A stretch of 64,000 nucleotides of DNA from Mimachlamys varia (GCA_947623455.1 OX392538.1:23125001-23189000); one strand, 5' to 3'. Positions 22,010-34,119 are shown, numbered from the stretch's first letter. Numbers and translations are program-made. The notes: generated by a model from the letters alone, not told the origin.

Positions 22010-23630
22010 TATTTAGTGTTGCTACTGCAAAGTTTTGTTAAGAAGTTTTGCATGATCGTGCTGCTTTAGGTGTCAAAAATCAATTATGTTTTCGACTTTG
22101 GTTAAGAAATTTTGCAGAGTCGTGCACTCATTAATAAACATACCATACTGATATTTTTCATGAATGTTCTTTAGGTGTCAAACATCAATGGTGTGCATTC
22201 AAGTTTGACATTTTTCACATATTTTGGACATAACAATATTTACCCAACCCACATTTTTCAGATAAAATTATCATTTGTATCATGAACAACACTAACACAT
22301 TAGAATGACTTTTACTTTACTCTATTGATTGGTAATATCAAATTACACTACCATAATACATGAACTTCATATACCACCAAACATACAGCAAAATATGCAT
22401 TACTATCATCATCAAAAGTAATGATAATTTAATTTGCAATGAAATATATAACTAAATTAATTACATTGCCATGTAATTGAATCCTCAATTTCTAATACAG
22501 ATTTTGCAACCCACAATTCGGTCGGTATGAATTTAGGGTCTTCAAAATGTTTGTTAACCAATACTAGTTTCAAGCATAAAGTTGAGAAAGATGGAACCAG
22601 TTGCTCTGTGTAAACTGTGTGATCATGACTGGTCTTATGCATTTAATGTCTTGAAAGCATTCCAGTTGAAGAAATGGCAGGCAGTAATTTACAACCATAC
22701 TGCTGATCTCTTATTTTTTGATGAAGTAGAATGCCTAATATTTATTGGCTTTGTAAATGATATGAACCTTAACATTACTTGGTTTTAAATTCAAATCATT
22801 ATGCAAACTGAGAAGAAAGCTATAATGAGAGGTTCTTGTACCGCAGTAGGTATTCCTTAGCCAAGATTCATACACGCTTCTTAATGGTTTAAGGCAACAA
22901 CAAAATATATTTATAGGCTTAATCCAAAGACTGACAGAATGTTTATGTAATTGTGGACCTTACAATTCATAGCAAAAAGACCGGGGCATTCATGTTGTAA
23001 GACATATTTCTACTGTATGTGATAACTTGGTAACATAAATTTAGCAGTATAGTAAGAATACTGTTATATAGAAAGTAATCCACGACACATAACAGTAAGT
23101 GTACATGTGTTTGGCTTTGTAAATGATATGAAATGATATGAACCTTAACATTACTCGGAAAACAATTAAAATATATATACTGTTCCTTGGAATAGTGAAA
23201 TTTCCTAAAAATGGATAATGCATTAAGAATGGATTTGTAGATGGTCACTTATTTTAATGTCATTATAATGCATGATTATGTTACTTTTGAATAGAACTGT
23301 CTTTTAAACTGTCTTGGTCATGTGGCTATTCTTATGGGCCTCTTAATATGACACAGAGTGGATCTGTAAGAATTCACTTGCTTGAATGTGAAAACTATGT
23401 TGAGGTGTATTTGACAATATTTGTATTTCCAAAGGATTCCGTGGCATATTATGTTGCTTATTTTGTCTGAAATGTTTATGCAATGTTGGAAATAAATTGG
23501 ATCAAATATTTGTATGTTTCTTTTATATATGGTACTTAAATGTAACTGATGTAGGTTCAGAGTCTCTGAAGAAAAGGTATGTGACGGCTTTGTTTTATAT
23601 CATAAATCAGGAAATTTTAGTATCCCTTTA
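22010..23630. other. Unassigned AT-rich stretch with a local duplication
   Basis: GGCTTTGTAAATGATATGAA followed by CCTTAACATTACT occurs near 22749 and again at about 23113, the second with an ATGATATGAA insertion. No protein family was recognised in the short frames here, including the 68-codon plus frame at 22582. Confidence 0.4.
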
Positions 23631-23633
23631 TTA

Positions 23634-24674
23634 GGTCATCTGACCCAAAGGGTCAGGATGACGTATTGCCATCGTGCTTCATCCGTCGCCGTGCGCCGTG
23701 CGTAAACCTTTCCTTTAACAATCTTCTTCTCAATAACCAAAAGGCTCTAGGTGCTTATATTTGGCCAGTAGGTACCTGGCATGGAGTGCTACAAAGTTTC
23801 CGCATATGAATGACCTTGACCTACTTTCAAGGTCACAGGGGTCAAATATGTAAAAATCTTTAACAATCTTCTTCTCAATAACCAAAAGGCCCTGGGTGCT
23901 GATATTTGGCTGGTAGGTACTTGGCATAGTGTGCTATCAAGTTTCCTCATATGAATGATCTTGACCCACTTTCAAGGTCATAGGGGTCAAATATGTAAAA
24001 ATCTTTAACAATCTTCTTCTCAATAACCAAAAGGCCCTGGGTGCTGATATTTGGCTGGTAGGTACCTGGCATAGTGTGCTATCAAGTTTCCTCATATGAA
24101 TGATCTTGACCCACTTTCAAGGTCACAGAGGTCAAATATGTAAAATCTTTTAACAATCTTCTTCTCGCTAACCAAATCCCCCAGAGTAATATGGTATTTG
24201 GCTAGTAGGTACCTGGGATAGAGTGCTACAAACTTTCCTCATACAATGGACCTCAACCTACTTTCAAGGTCATAGGGGTCAAACATGTAAAAATACCTTT
24301 AACAATCTTCTCCTCAACAACTTAAAGGCCCTGGGTGTTGATATTTAGCCAGTAAGTACCTCTAATGGAGTGCTACAAAGTTTCCTTGTATGAATGACCT
24401 TGACCTACTTTCAAGGTCGCAAGGGTAAAACATGTAAAAATCTTTTAACAAACGTCTTCTCGCTTACCAAAAGGCCCTAGGTGCTGATATTTGGCCAATG
24501 GGTACCTGGGACAGATTGGTGCAAAGATTCCTCATATAGACCTTCACTTATACTTTCAAGGTCACAGGGGTTATAAACATGTATGTAGATATCTTTGAAC
24601 AACTTGGCAAAAACAAACACAAATGATATAGATCTTTATAGTCAGATGACCGTTGAGGCCCCTGGGCCTCTTGT
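23634..24674. mobile_element. Tandem-core element with hairpin ends (copy B)
   Basis: Same architecture as 20757-22008. It starts GGTCATCTGACCCAAAGGGT, has six or seven cores of about 140 bp, and ends GAGGCCCCTGGGCCTCTTGT. The 5' GGTCATCTGAC is exactly inverted as GTCAGATGACC at 24641-24651, just before the 3' hairpin, so this copy keeps 11-bp subterminal inverted repeats that copy A has lost. Two neighbouring cores (from about 23860 and 24005) are nearly identical, which indicates recent amplification. Confidence 0.87.
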
Positions 24675-24679
24675 CAAGA

Positions 24680-26425
24680 AGAAACAAAAATTTACCAAGT
24701 TCTTATTTACAAAACATTCTGCAGAGTTTGTACTTGCAAACAAGTTCCCTTGAAGTTATGTTTTGCCACGACTGTCAACCAATAACAAGGCATGACAACT
24801 GGTATAACTTCAATAGATTGCAGAAATATAAGGACAGGTTGTTGTTCTTATAAGTAGGTCAAAAAGCAAAAAGAGTTAGAAAAAATATATTTCATCGTAA
24901 ACTGATAAAAAAACGAATAATTTGGTAGAGGCTTCAGGCACAAGGCTTCATTAGCATTATCTGATACTCGTAAAGCCTGAGTAATATCAGAGGTACTGCT
25001 TTTAACTCGAAAAAAGTCTGTTGATGATATTGAATGCTGATCCAAAGCCAGGTAAAGAGTCAGTGCAGGCTGGAGTCGAGAGTAATGATGATGTTGGTGA
25101 GTTTTTCAATTAAGGAAACCCTTTAACTAATGATGTGGAATGAGAAAATATCTGCTCTACATACAGATTCAGCTAAAACAAAAGAACAAGATATTGTAGG
25201 CAATTTCCTCCTAGAAATATGTAAAAACAAAATACATGTTAATTCAAGGCATGTGGGGTCAATAATGTGATATCGGTGGATGTTTTCTTAAGCCTAGTAA
25301 AACAAGTTTTCAGCAAATTTTCAATAGCATGGAACAAATTATTCACTCGAAATATGTATTACCTGCGTCTTAAGGAAATATTTGGACAAAATCCTAGTCA
25401 GCAAATTTCGATATCATATTCAAGTTGTCATGTACAATCAGAAAGGTTCCCATACTTACAAAACCAATCGGGGAGACAGCTGTGAGAGATTCAATAATGC
25501 AAAGAACGTAGTTTAACAGAATCAGACGAGGAAATGCGATATCTATCCGGATTGTACAATGTATATTGTAAAATTATTACAAAGTCGTAAAGGAAAAATT
25601 GTCCCACATATATACAACAGAAAAATATGGGGGAAATTGTCAACAAAACGAAAGGTTTTTTTATAACTTATAAAAGAAAGCAAAGCAGAACTAGTTGCAA
25701 TCTTTACTGAAAAGAATTCCTCAGTACTCTAGGGGCTGGATCAGAGTTGTATGCATTTATATTAATAGGGGAAACCCATTTTTAAATTATAGTGTAGGTT
25801 CTTGGTTAAAAAAAAATGGATTCTCGCTCGAAATCGTTAAACCAGAGTAAAGTAGTGAGAAACCCAAACGACCGAATACAAAAATTGCGGCGCCCAGTTC
25901 CGCGGTCTCTACGCAAAGTCGTGTGTTTTTTTTAGAAGTTATCTGTTTGATTTGTATTTTTTCGTTTGTCTGAAAAGAAATAACAACTGAATGTAAATAA
26001 ATTATCACAAAATGTACTAATCAAATTGTTATTAAACGCCCTGAATGATTTTCTCTTATTCGCTTCGATCCGCCGCCATTTTTGTTCGTCTACCAAACAC
26101 CGTTTACAAGGTGCATTTTGATTGGTTGTTCATTTAAAAAATATGTTAATAATAAAGGTCACCTGCACATGAAATTCTACTGGTCGCTGTCAGATCCTAC
26201 ACACGACGGTACAATAGTGAGGATCTGTATTTTAGTTGAGAATTTTAATTATTAAGGACATGACCCAACGTGGAACCTTGTCGAACTCCAGTCAAACTTG
26301 TGTAAGATTTTCCCAAGAGTTCTTTCTCCTGGACGAATTCCCATAAAATTTTATCAAGTAATGAACTACGAAAACATGTAAAATTATCTGAAAATGGGCA
26401 ACAGGGCACCAAGAGAAAAGAATTT
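24680..26425. other. Unassigned stretch
   Basis: No exon or recognised repeat could be supported. Short frames at 24653-24853, 24848-25045 and 25267-25485 have no family motif I know and no convincing splice sites. Confidence 0.35.
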
Positions 26426-26434
26426 GTTCACTAG

Positions 26435-26615
26435 AACTGTCTGTGAGACATAAATGCCCCCTTCCCCCATATGAAATTCGTTCTTCATGCTTATTACGAA
26501 TGCGAAATTTGATGACAATCGGATCAGTTGTTATTTAAATAAGATGGTTACATTACCATGGGACGGGACGGATATGGTAACACTATATGCCCCCATTTCA
26601 TGGCGGGGGCATAAA
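26435..26615. repeat. Dispersed GAGACATAAATGCCCCC repeat (copy 1)
   Basis: It runs from GTGAGACATAAATGCCCCCT through GAAATTCGTTCTTCATGCTT and GATGACAATCGGATCAGT to a terminal hairpin ATGCCCCC..GGGGGCAT. Other copies are at 45458-45668 and 49948-50148. It is non-coding and probably a hairpin-ended, non-autonomous element. Confidence 0.88.
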
Positions 26616-27107
26616 CATGTAGGTCCACTTTTCAGCCATGACGCCAATCTGATTAAAATCATTTCTTTATCGCTACGCCGTTCCGTAAACTTCTGTTTGC
26701 TGCGTTAAATACGGATTGAGAACAAGGATCTGTATTTTAATCGGATTGCCATGACTCAAGAACAAGAAAAGGAGAATGCATAAAAACTTGTATTCTCAAA
26801 TGCTTCTCCCGAGATCAAATTATTTCTACAAAGAGAGCATGTGGTATGGAAGTTAGTAACCAAGAAAAGAATCAGCGTTTCATGGGTCATTAAGACATGT
26901 CTACTTGTCTTCTCTGGAATAGCAGTTCTAAATCCTACCAAGACCTGGAAGTATTCTCGAACGATGCAAGAACATATTGCCTCAAGAGAAGTTCTAGTCG
27001 TTGTGGGTGAAAAATACAGCAGAGACTGGTTAGCTGCCTTCAGGTTACATTGGCAGCTTCAATTTTAGGAAAACATGTTTTTGGGAGAAAATCAAACTAG
27101 TTTCGCA

Positions 27108-27168
27108 AGACGAGTGACTCGGAGCAGGGCACTTAATTCGAAAGCTCGAGGGTTTGTAAATCGGATCA
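27108..27168 (+). pseudogene. Coding-like fragment, inverted copy at 28368-28428
   Basis: The plus strand reads FARRVTRSRALNSKARGFVN. The inverted copy at 28428-28368, on the minus strand, reads IARREIRSRASNSRARGFVN. The frame and most residues are kept in both, which suggests an originally coding, Arg-rich segment, perhaps the tail of a retroelement protein. The family is not identified. Confidence 0.4.
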
Positions 27169-27169
27169 G

Positions 27170-27884
27170 GGGCCTGAGGGGCGGGGCCAAAAGTGTCTAT
27201 TTAGCAATATTGATATTAACGACATCTTCTCTAGAACTAAGCAATGTATGGCATTTATATTTCAGTGGTAGCATCACTAGGTGGCTGGGATTCAAATTTA
27301 TACAAATGATGGGGCTGACCCCCCAGGGGCCTGAGGGGCGGGGCCAAAAGTGTCTTTGGCAATATTGATATTAACGACTCTGGAACTAAGTAATGTATGG
27401 CATTTATATTTCAGTGGTAGCATCCCTAGGTGGCTGGGATTCAAATTTATACAAATGATGGGGCTGACCCCCCAGGGGCCTGAGGGGCGGGGCCAAAAGT
27501 GTCTATTTGGCAATATTGATATTAACGACTTCTTCTCTGGAACTAAGCAATGTATGGCATTTATATTTCAGTGGTAGCATCCCTAGGTGGCTGGGATTCA
27601 AATTTATACAAATGATGGGGCTGACCCCCCAGGAGCCTGAGGGGCGGGGCCAAAAGTGTCTATTTGGCTACATTGATGCTGCACTGAACGCATTTCATGG
27701 ATTAAAGTCCTATTTGCCAAAAAACCTAACATTTTTAGAATTACAACAAAAGCAATGTACATGTACCCATCAATGCTTTTGATATATTGACATAACAAGA
27801 AGGGCCATACATACACTTATGAGTCATTCTTGTTTCATATCACATGAAACCAGGTGAGCGATACAGGCCCTCTGGGCCTCTTGT
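27170..27884. mobile_element. Tandem-core element (four ~150-bp cores) with shared 3' end
   Basis: Cores start GGGGCCTGAGGGGCGGGGCC near 27170, 27327, 27475 and 27632. Each has CAATATTGATATTAACGAC, GCAATGTATGGCATTTATAT and GGTGGCTGGGATTCAAATTT. The unit ends with GGTGAGCGATACAGGCCC and GGGCCTCTTGT at 27852-27884, the same terminus as the element at 20757-22008 although the cores are unrelated. Open frames are periodic artefacts. Confidence 0.85.
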
Positions 27885-28005
27885 ATTCTCTTGTACTTTT
27901 ACGAGGGTCTGAATGTAAATCTTTCCTTTGTTCATATTTTGCCTATAGTTTAATCGATTTCAAGTTTGGATTATGATTTTGTTGACGCTTTGGTATTCTC
28001 AATAG
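27885..28005. repeat. Dispersed repeat (copy, 27.9 kb)
   Basis: TTGTACTTTTACGAGGGTCT, then GTTTAATCGATTTCAAGTTTGG and TTGACGCTTTGGTATTCTC, matches the family at 10555 and 14085. It begins directly after the end of the tandem-core element. Confidence 0.75.
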
Positions 28006-28339
28006 AATTGTAAAAACAACTTCAGTAACTCTTTATTTACAATAATACCAACTCGTTTCAACTACATTGGCCGGCCTAAAGCATCATCATTATATCGGAC
28101 ATGCCTACGTCTTTCCCGTATAAATCTCCTAATTTTAGGACTTTAGATCGGCTCTAGACGAAAAACACCCTCTTGAACAGGGGATACAACCTCACTGGGT
28201 ATTGATTGTGGGGTTTCAAAGCTGTTACCAGATTTCAAATCAGGGGAAACTACTTTGCCATGGAAAATTTCTGGCTAAACCGACAAGTTCTCTTTTCTCG
28301 TAGACTTTAAAATATTGGGAGTGCTTACAGATTCCAAAC

Positions 28340-28500
28340 TAGTTGGACCCAGCTATGGAATTCATCCGATTTACAAACCCTCGAGCTCTCGAATTAGATG
28401 CCCTGCTCCGAATCTCTCGTCTTGCTATAAACTCAAACTCTGAATCTGAACTTGTCACTGAGCTACTCCCTCCTGACTCGGTTGTACATATTTTGTAGGT
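28340..28500 (-). pseudogene. Arg/Ser-rich coding remnant, possible retroelement tail
   Basis: The minus-strand frame reads SVTSSDSEFEFIARREIRSR, then ASNSRARGFVNRMNSIAGSN, then TAG. It lies downstream, on the same strand, of the gypsy-type integrase remnant (30175-29718), so it could be the C-terminal tail of the same pol gene. A shorter inverted copy lies at 27108-27168. The family is not certain. Confidence 0.35.
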
Positions 28501-28917
28501 TCACTATCATTCCTTATGACCTTATTCTTTGACTTGATTACCTATGACCCTTTCTCAACCTTTTCCAAGTCAACATCAAGTAACAACATATTTCTATATT
28601 TACACTAGCTGAGCTTTGTCACTATACAACATTACCAAATTAATCCGTTTACCATACTTGCATGGAAACATAATAACCTTTGAACTTGCGTAAGAAAATA
28701 TTACTGGACGAACTACTTTTCCAAAACACATGGCTTTGTTTACATTTTGCTGCACATACGATATTTTTTTGTAATGCACGAAGAAATGTTCATAAAATTG
28801 AAAAAAACGTTATTTAAATAGAAAGTGAATATTTGTATTACAGAAAAAGAATAAAAACTCATTTCCCAACATGCGTTGTTTTCACTTCCTGTCGTCTGCA
28901 ACATAAACGACGTCAAC

Positions 28918-29310
28918 ATGTATGGAAGTTTTGACTTGCAAAATGACATGTTTAAAACTTCAACTGAAGGAATGAACAGCTCTGATTGGGAAGAATTGAT
29001 CTAGAAATACACGCAATGGTTGAAATTGTAGCTTCAGACGAGGCAGAGGGCATTTGAAAAATGATTGATGAATTAGCAAGGGCCGAAGACGATGTTACGA
29101 TTACAGCTGTTATGACGTCAGCTAGTCTCTCGACTGATGTTAAACCTGCACCTATTAAAAACCCTAATATTTCATCGGCAATAGAAAACCAAGAAGCCAA
29201 CAAGAAACGTTTTAAAACAACAACAGAAATAGAAAAGAAGGAAATAGCTGAACGTTCCCAGTCACACAGAACAAAGCAAAATACAACTAGGGGAATGAAA
29301 ATAGTTCAAG
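28918..29310 (+). pseudogene. Broken ORF resembling Crypton/KCTD-type N-terminus
   Basis: An ATG at 28918, just after a GACGTCA motif, opens MYGSFDLQNDMFKTSTEG and NSSDWEELI to a TAG. In the next frame HAMVEIVASDEAEG follows to a TGA at 29055, then KMIDELARAEDDV and so on for about 85 more codons, to a possible donor GTTCAAG|GTAAAT at 29310. The segment KKRFKTTTEIEKKEIAERSQ followed by HRTKQNTTRGMKI resembles the RFxxxTExExxxIAExxxSxxTKxxTxxGxKI block at the start of Crypton-derived, DUF3504-type proteins abundant in bivalves. One frameshift and one stop show it is decayed. The family assignment is from memory of the motif. Confidence 0.45.
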
Positions 29311-29468
29311 GTAAATCAATATGAAATCTTGAGAGTGAATCAATATATAGTAAATCAATATAAAGTCTGGATTGAATTATATCATTAAAACTACACTCAA
29401 TGGCGACAAGAAACTAAAAGCAACTCTCATAAATAAATTTGAATAAAAAAAAGAAAAGAAAAAGGATG

Positions 29469-29492
29469 CGCTATCATTGCGCAATGATAGCG
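29469..29492. repeat. Perfect 24-bp palindrome
   Basis: CGCTATCATTGC is followed without a spacer by its exact reverse complement. No loop is present, so it could extrude as a cruciform or bind a dimeric factor. It is not part of a recognised element. Confidence 0.9.
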
Positions 29493-29717
29493 TGGATGAA
29501 TTTCGGTTTGTTTAAATGTGGGGGGTTGTTTATTACATTGCATTTATCTAATAAGATACAAAATGTTTCACCAGATTAAGCATTATATTCTATTAAAATG
29601 CTTCTGCTAACGCACCCCATAGGATATGTTCTTATAGGAATTGCTCCATAAAAGTATGGTTAACATAAAAGTGAAATCCAATCCCTATATGTAAAGTCCT
29701 CATCTTATGGAGCCCAT

Positions 29718-30175
29718 GTTCGGAGACAAGAAGACCGTGTTGGAGAATATAACTAATTTAAGTGTCATAATTGGTTTTGTACCTGGCAGGGGAATTTCTG
29801 GCATTCTTTTCAGTTGTTTTAAAAGCATACTCAGTCTTTGGCTGAAATTGTGTACCATTACTCTCATGCAATCCAAAATATGCATCAGCAGCCAACATCG
29901 CAAACATAATATAAAATGGTGAACTCTCTGTACTTTCATGTGTTGCGGCATTATACGAACTTACTGACGGTACAACATAAGACTTCCATACCCTTCTGAC
30001 ATAAAAAAAACAATCAAACCAATCCTTAACTTAGATGAAAAATAGATCTATAAATAATATAGATAATAGTATGCAGATGACAACCAGTTATTGCATAGTA
30101 TTTTCAGCGTCCGAACAATTTTCTCATTTTCTCTCTTGTACACCTTCGATGGCCTCTCGATTTTATCCAAGTACT
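29718..30175 (-). pseudogene. Ty3/gypsy-type integrase C-terminal remnant
   Basis: Minus-strand frame with SYVVPSVSSYNAATHESTES followed by SPFYIMFAMLAADAYFG. It matches the conserved (Y)NxxxHESTGxSPFxLMFGRxPRLPxD block at the end of the integrase catalytic domain of gypsy retrotransposons. Here the G after EST and the RxPRLP part are degraded. Upstream, in another frame, ENEKIVRTLKILCNNW fits the preceding VERxNRTL helix, so a frameshift lies near 30010-30110. The frame ends at TAA near 29718. No LTRs, RT or protease belonging to it were recognised. Confidence 0.65.
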
Positions 30176-30349
30176 CGCGATGAGAAAATTGTTCACACGA
30201 CAAACCCTGACAATACAGTGAGGTAATTCATAATTCTCGGATGTTACACTACACGCTTTCTCCATCACATCTGCATTCTGATTCTTCTTAAAATGTGCGC
30301 AATTAGTTGGCGGAGAAAATGTTGAACTATGACGTACTTTCATTTTAAT

Positions 30350-30690
30350 GATAAAATAAGATAGATGAAATAAATTATATACTTCGCAAGATATTAAGTA
30401 TTGCTATTGCTATGATAGTAAACAATTGTTTTTGTTTAGGTTCTATTGTATCGAATACTTGCTACTACATTGGTAACTCAACAAAAACACAACTGTTGCG
30501 TTGATAGTTCTTATCTGTTACATATATAATGCAAAATAAAATAATGTTTTATATACATATACTGTAATGTAATAAAAACACCTATAAATATAGCTATAAA
30601 TCAAGAAACTTGTTTAAGTGAGCAAAAACATATCTCGCCTTGTATATATATATTTTTTTATTTTGACTAGCTTTCTTTCATAATGTCATA
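30350..30690. other. AT-rich stretch, no gene seen
   Basis: No recognised feature. A short TATATATA run lies near 30643. Confidence 0.4.
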
Positions 30691-30694
30691 CCAA

Positions 30695-31250
30695 AATGTT
30701 AAGCACTTAATAAGTATAAGATTTAACCTTTAACATTGACCCTGTGATCTTAAGGTTTGGTCAGTCAACATCTTTTTATTCTGACCACCTTCCCTTCATA
30801 GTGTTATAACAAAATATCAATCAGAAAAAAATAGAAGATGGGGCCTAATTACGTTGAGGTTTGGTCAATTATTGTTACATGTATATAATTAGACAGGGAG
30901 GGCGAAATTGCATCACCTTGGCGTACACCTTTAAATGTTTGAAAAAGTGATACATTCTCTTGCCTTTCGGTGAAGGTCACACTGGCCTATTGACAATACA
31001 CTGCACATCGTCTGTGGGTGATGCAGATATACTATAACTTTTATCAATATATCTTTAACAGTTTGAAAGGTATTACCCGGCGAGAATTATTGAAAAATTC
31101 ACACTGTTTTGACCTCCGACCTTGAGGTTAAGGCCAAAGTGACATAATGCCAATGCACTGCTTTAGGTGATGCATGTATACTGCGAGTTTCGTCAAGATA
31201 TCTTCAACGGTTTAGAAATTATGGCCCGAACAAGAACCAGAACGGTACTA
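30695..31250. repeat. Diverged ~120-150-bp core repeats
   Basis: Blocks with TTGACCCTGTGATCTTAAGG, CTGACC(A/T)CCTTCCC-type phrases, CTCCGACCTTGAGG and CACTGC(T/A)..GGTGATGCA(T/G) recur. These resemble the receptor-like 'GACCTTGA' cores of mollusc tandem-core elements. Boundaries are uncertain. Confidence 0.45.
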
Positions 31251-31850
31251 ATACAATATATCTCCTTTCAAACGAAATGGAAACATAATACATGGTCTCT
31301 GACTCTCAGTAGCCTCATTATGTCATCAACTATAATTGGAGCAAAAATGATAAATATAAACCTTTTAAAAGAAATAGTTTTCAAGTTCACAACTAATTTA
31401 TGCATCCCCAACAAGATAGATGAGAACTGTTTTTTATTGAATTCAATTACCAAAATTATCCACTTTATATAGTCATGTGACGTATATTATCTTTATTTTA
31501 CGAGAATAAGCCTCTCGGTATTTCAACGACTGATTTACCCCCATTCCCATGAGACGTAAATATTTGATTTAATAACAACAACCAATCTCTATACAAATAT
31601 TCTGTTTACAAGACCTCCAAATTAAAATGACAAGTTATTTTGTGTGGATTTTCTTTTCTTTTCCGAAGCCAATCTGACACCAGGGAAGCTGATAAATAAA
31701 TTTATTATGAGTCTGACAAATGAGATATCGCTTTCTAATGTTTGTTGGTTAATTATCTGCGAATTTTTCAGCAAGGTGGGTTTTATTTATTGAAGATGGA
31801 TATGTTTTATTATAGTCCCGTCATACAGTTGTGATGTCGCAAAATGGGAC
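31250..31850. other. Unassigned stretch
   Basis: A 101-codon plus frame covers 31167-31472, but it starts inside repeat sequence and shows no family motif. It is treated as chance. Confidence 0.35.
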
Positions 31851-31859
31851 ACAACGTGC

Positions 31860-32320
31860 AAGCAATGATTAACCGTTCCTTTCTAACAGCATCTGTAGTC
31901 AACGTAAAAGCAGAATACAAACACTATCGATTCCAAGCCGTTATGAACGTGATCTTAAAGAGGTGTTTTTACTAATTAGTCGTTTGTTGAAACGTGAGGA
32001 CCAATCTCAATGTATAGCCAGCCAAGAAGCATTAACAGTAAAACACTTCTTGTTGGATTGTATTGACCTTCAGCCGACCCAAACGAAATTCTTTCAAAAC
32101 ATAACATGCATCGAATTGCTGTTCGAAACAATAAGTGTTTGTACAATTTTGAATTATTTACATGCTGTTAGTTTGTTCCAAAGAATATATTTCATCATAG
32201 CCACTTTTTGAATATTTATGTTAACATTTGTCTTTTTGCTTCTTAATAAATTATACCTTGTTATGGCCTTATGACCATTCCTGTGTTGGTGGGCGTTAAG
32301 CAAATAATAACTATACTGTA
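31860..32320 (+). mobile_element. LINE (non-LTR retrotransposon) 3' end
   Basis: The plus frame reads SRYERDLKEVFLLISRLLKR, then EDQSQCIASQEALTVKHFLL, then DC. This is the CxxC..H..C zinc-knuckle tail at the C-terminus of Jockey/CR1-like ORF2 proteins; here the second Cys is Ser (CIAS). About 45 further codons follow to TGA near 32209. The 3' UTR has TTATGGCCTTATGACCATTC, CTGTGTTGGTGGGCGTTAAG and CAAATAATAAC, a typical LINE end. The reverse transcriptase is absent, so this is a 5'-truncated copy. Confidence 0.75.
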
Positions 32321-32324
32321 AAGT

Positions 32325-34020
32325 TGCGTGAAAGGATGAGTCGACGCAGAAAATCTCGTTTCATCATTTATTCGCACAATATGAGTAACATATGTAAAAA
32401 AAACCTACAAAGACACAATACAATAAATTACACAATGAAACAGCGTTCACATACAATTCCTAACGTGATGTACAACCAATCTGTGCATACGTATTTCATA
32501 CGTTCGCACACGAGTTACCGTTATTCAAAATAGGAAAAAGACAAACTTTGCAATTACAATGACTTACTTCATCATATTAATATAAATTACTTTAATATAT
32601 ATTTGATACAATTCACTTTTATCAATTATATTAGAAAAGCACATCTTTACATTATCATATGCATTATTTAAAATACCTACCCAAACGTTTAACTGTTTAC
32701 ATTTAGATATCCGGTTGAACGATAGATAAAGCTCCCGATGCCTTGTTTTTGTAACGGGTGGGAATATGTCGAAATAATGACAAAGTCGCTGGTTCGTTTT
32801 CTTTCATTCATGTAATGATGCAGATAAAAACATACTTAAACATACAGAAAAATACGTATAAGCTCTACAGTACATGAATATATGCCATTTGGAGATAAAA
32901 TATGAGAAATACAAATCTTTAACCGTTTAACGATCAGTACGTATACTTGGATAATATAAAAATTTGCAATTAAACCGTTTCGTTACTTATTCCTATATTT
33001 TCCAATAATGAATAATACTGAATATACATAAATGGATTATATTACTTTAAAGCAAAATAGTCATTTTACTTTACAAATTATCAATACACAATATTTATCT
33101 TAAACGTTTACAATATACTATTCAAATCCTGATTACACTAAATCACATTTATCAATATACTAGAAAATACAGTACTAAATTCAAACCCACTTACAACACG
33201 TATCGTGCGCTAACGTATAAGCATAGCTTTAGCCCAAACCATCGCATCACATCAATAATCTGTATAATAGACAATTAAGTAAATATAATTACTTACTACA
33301 TTAACATGTATAACAACAAATGCATAACGCTTAACTTGCACAATATATATATATATATAACGTGTATCGGGATTACAAATATCGGAACCTCCATATACAT
33401 GCAAGTATCGTATATTCAAACTGATTATCAGATTAACGATTCATTCGAAATATTTACCATCCACGCTAATCATACACTCTGGGACATAATACTATGGAAA
33501 AGGGTTAATACATAATCACACTAATTGAAATATAGATTCTAACTTGCAAAATATACTTCAAATATCAGCATAGAATATATCCTACCGGTTCTTCTTTAAA
33601 GATACAATTCAAAACTGACCGGAAGATAAAATAACACTAAAACGAATAACCACGAATAAACTTTCAACCAATGAAACAACTTCGTCAAAGTCCGTCAAAG
33701 CGTCACATGTCTTATCCGCACTTGATCGCAACTCGCATACCAAACGCCACAGTACACGTACATATAATAACACACATACAAAGCGCCGCGTCCGCCCGAA
33801 TATATCCCGCACGGAGCGCAAATATATAACATTACGTTTCAAGTCGCGAAATTATCACGTACATTTATATCAATGAAATATAAATTCAACCAGTTTTACA
33901 AATAATGTATACGAGCATACACGTGTATTACATATGACGAATACAATGTTACATACAAAGTATTACATTCAAAAAATCAATTCTGAATACTTTAATTAAA
34001 TACCTAAATATAATAAGTTC
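32325..34020. other. Very AT-rich stretch, no gene seen
   Basis: It consists of AT-rich short-period sequence, with (TA)n at about 33342-33360. On the minus strand, 33845-33600, base composition rises in CpG over a frame of 77 codons (RSVRDIFGRTRRFVCVLLYV), which I do not recognise. It could be an untranslated leader or LTR-like piece. Confidence 0.35.
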
Positions 34021-34119
34021 AGAATAGTTTGGCCTGGTTGTAAGCTCTCCTGGCCTGAAAGTTCAAGTGAAAGTGATGGTAATGCGTCCGTCGACTTTCA
34101 TGCGTCTATGACAGATAGG

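Noticed and set aside
27075..27816. Several overlapping frames of 70-97 codons
   Set aside because: They are the same peptide read from the ~150-bp cores of a tandem-core element.
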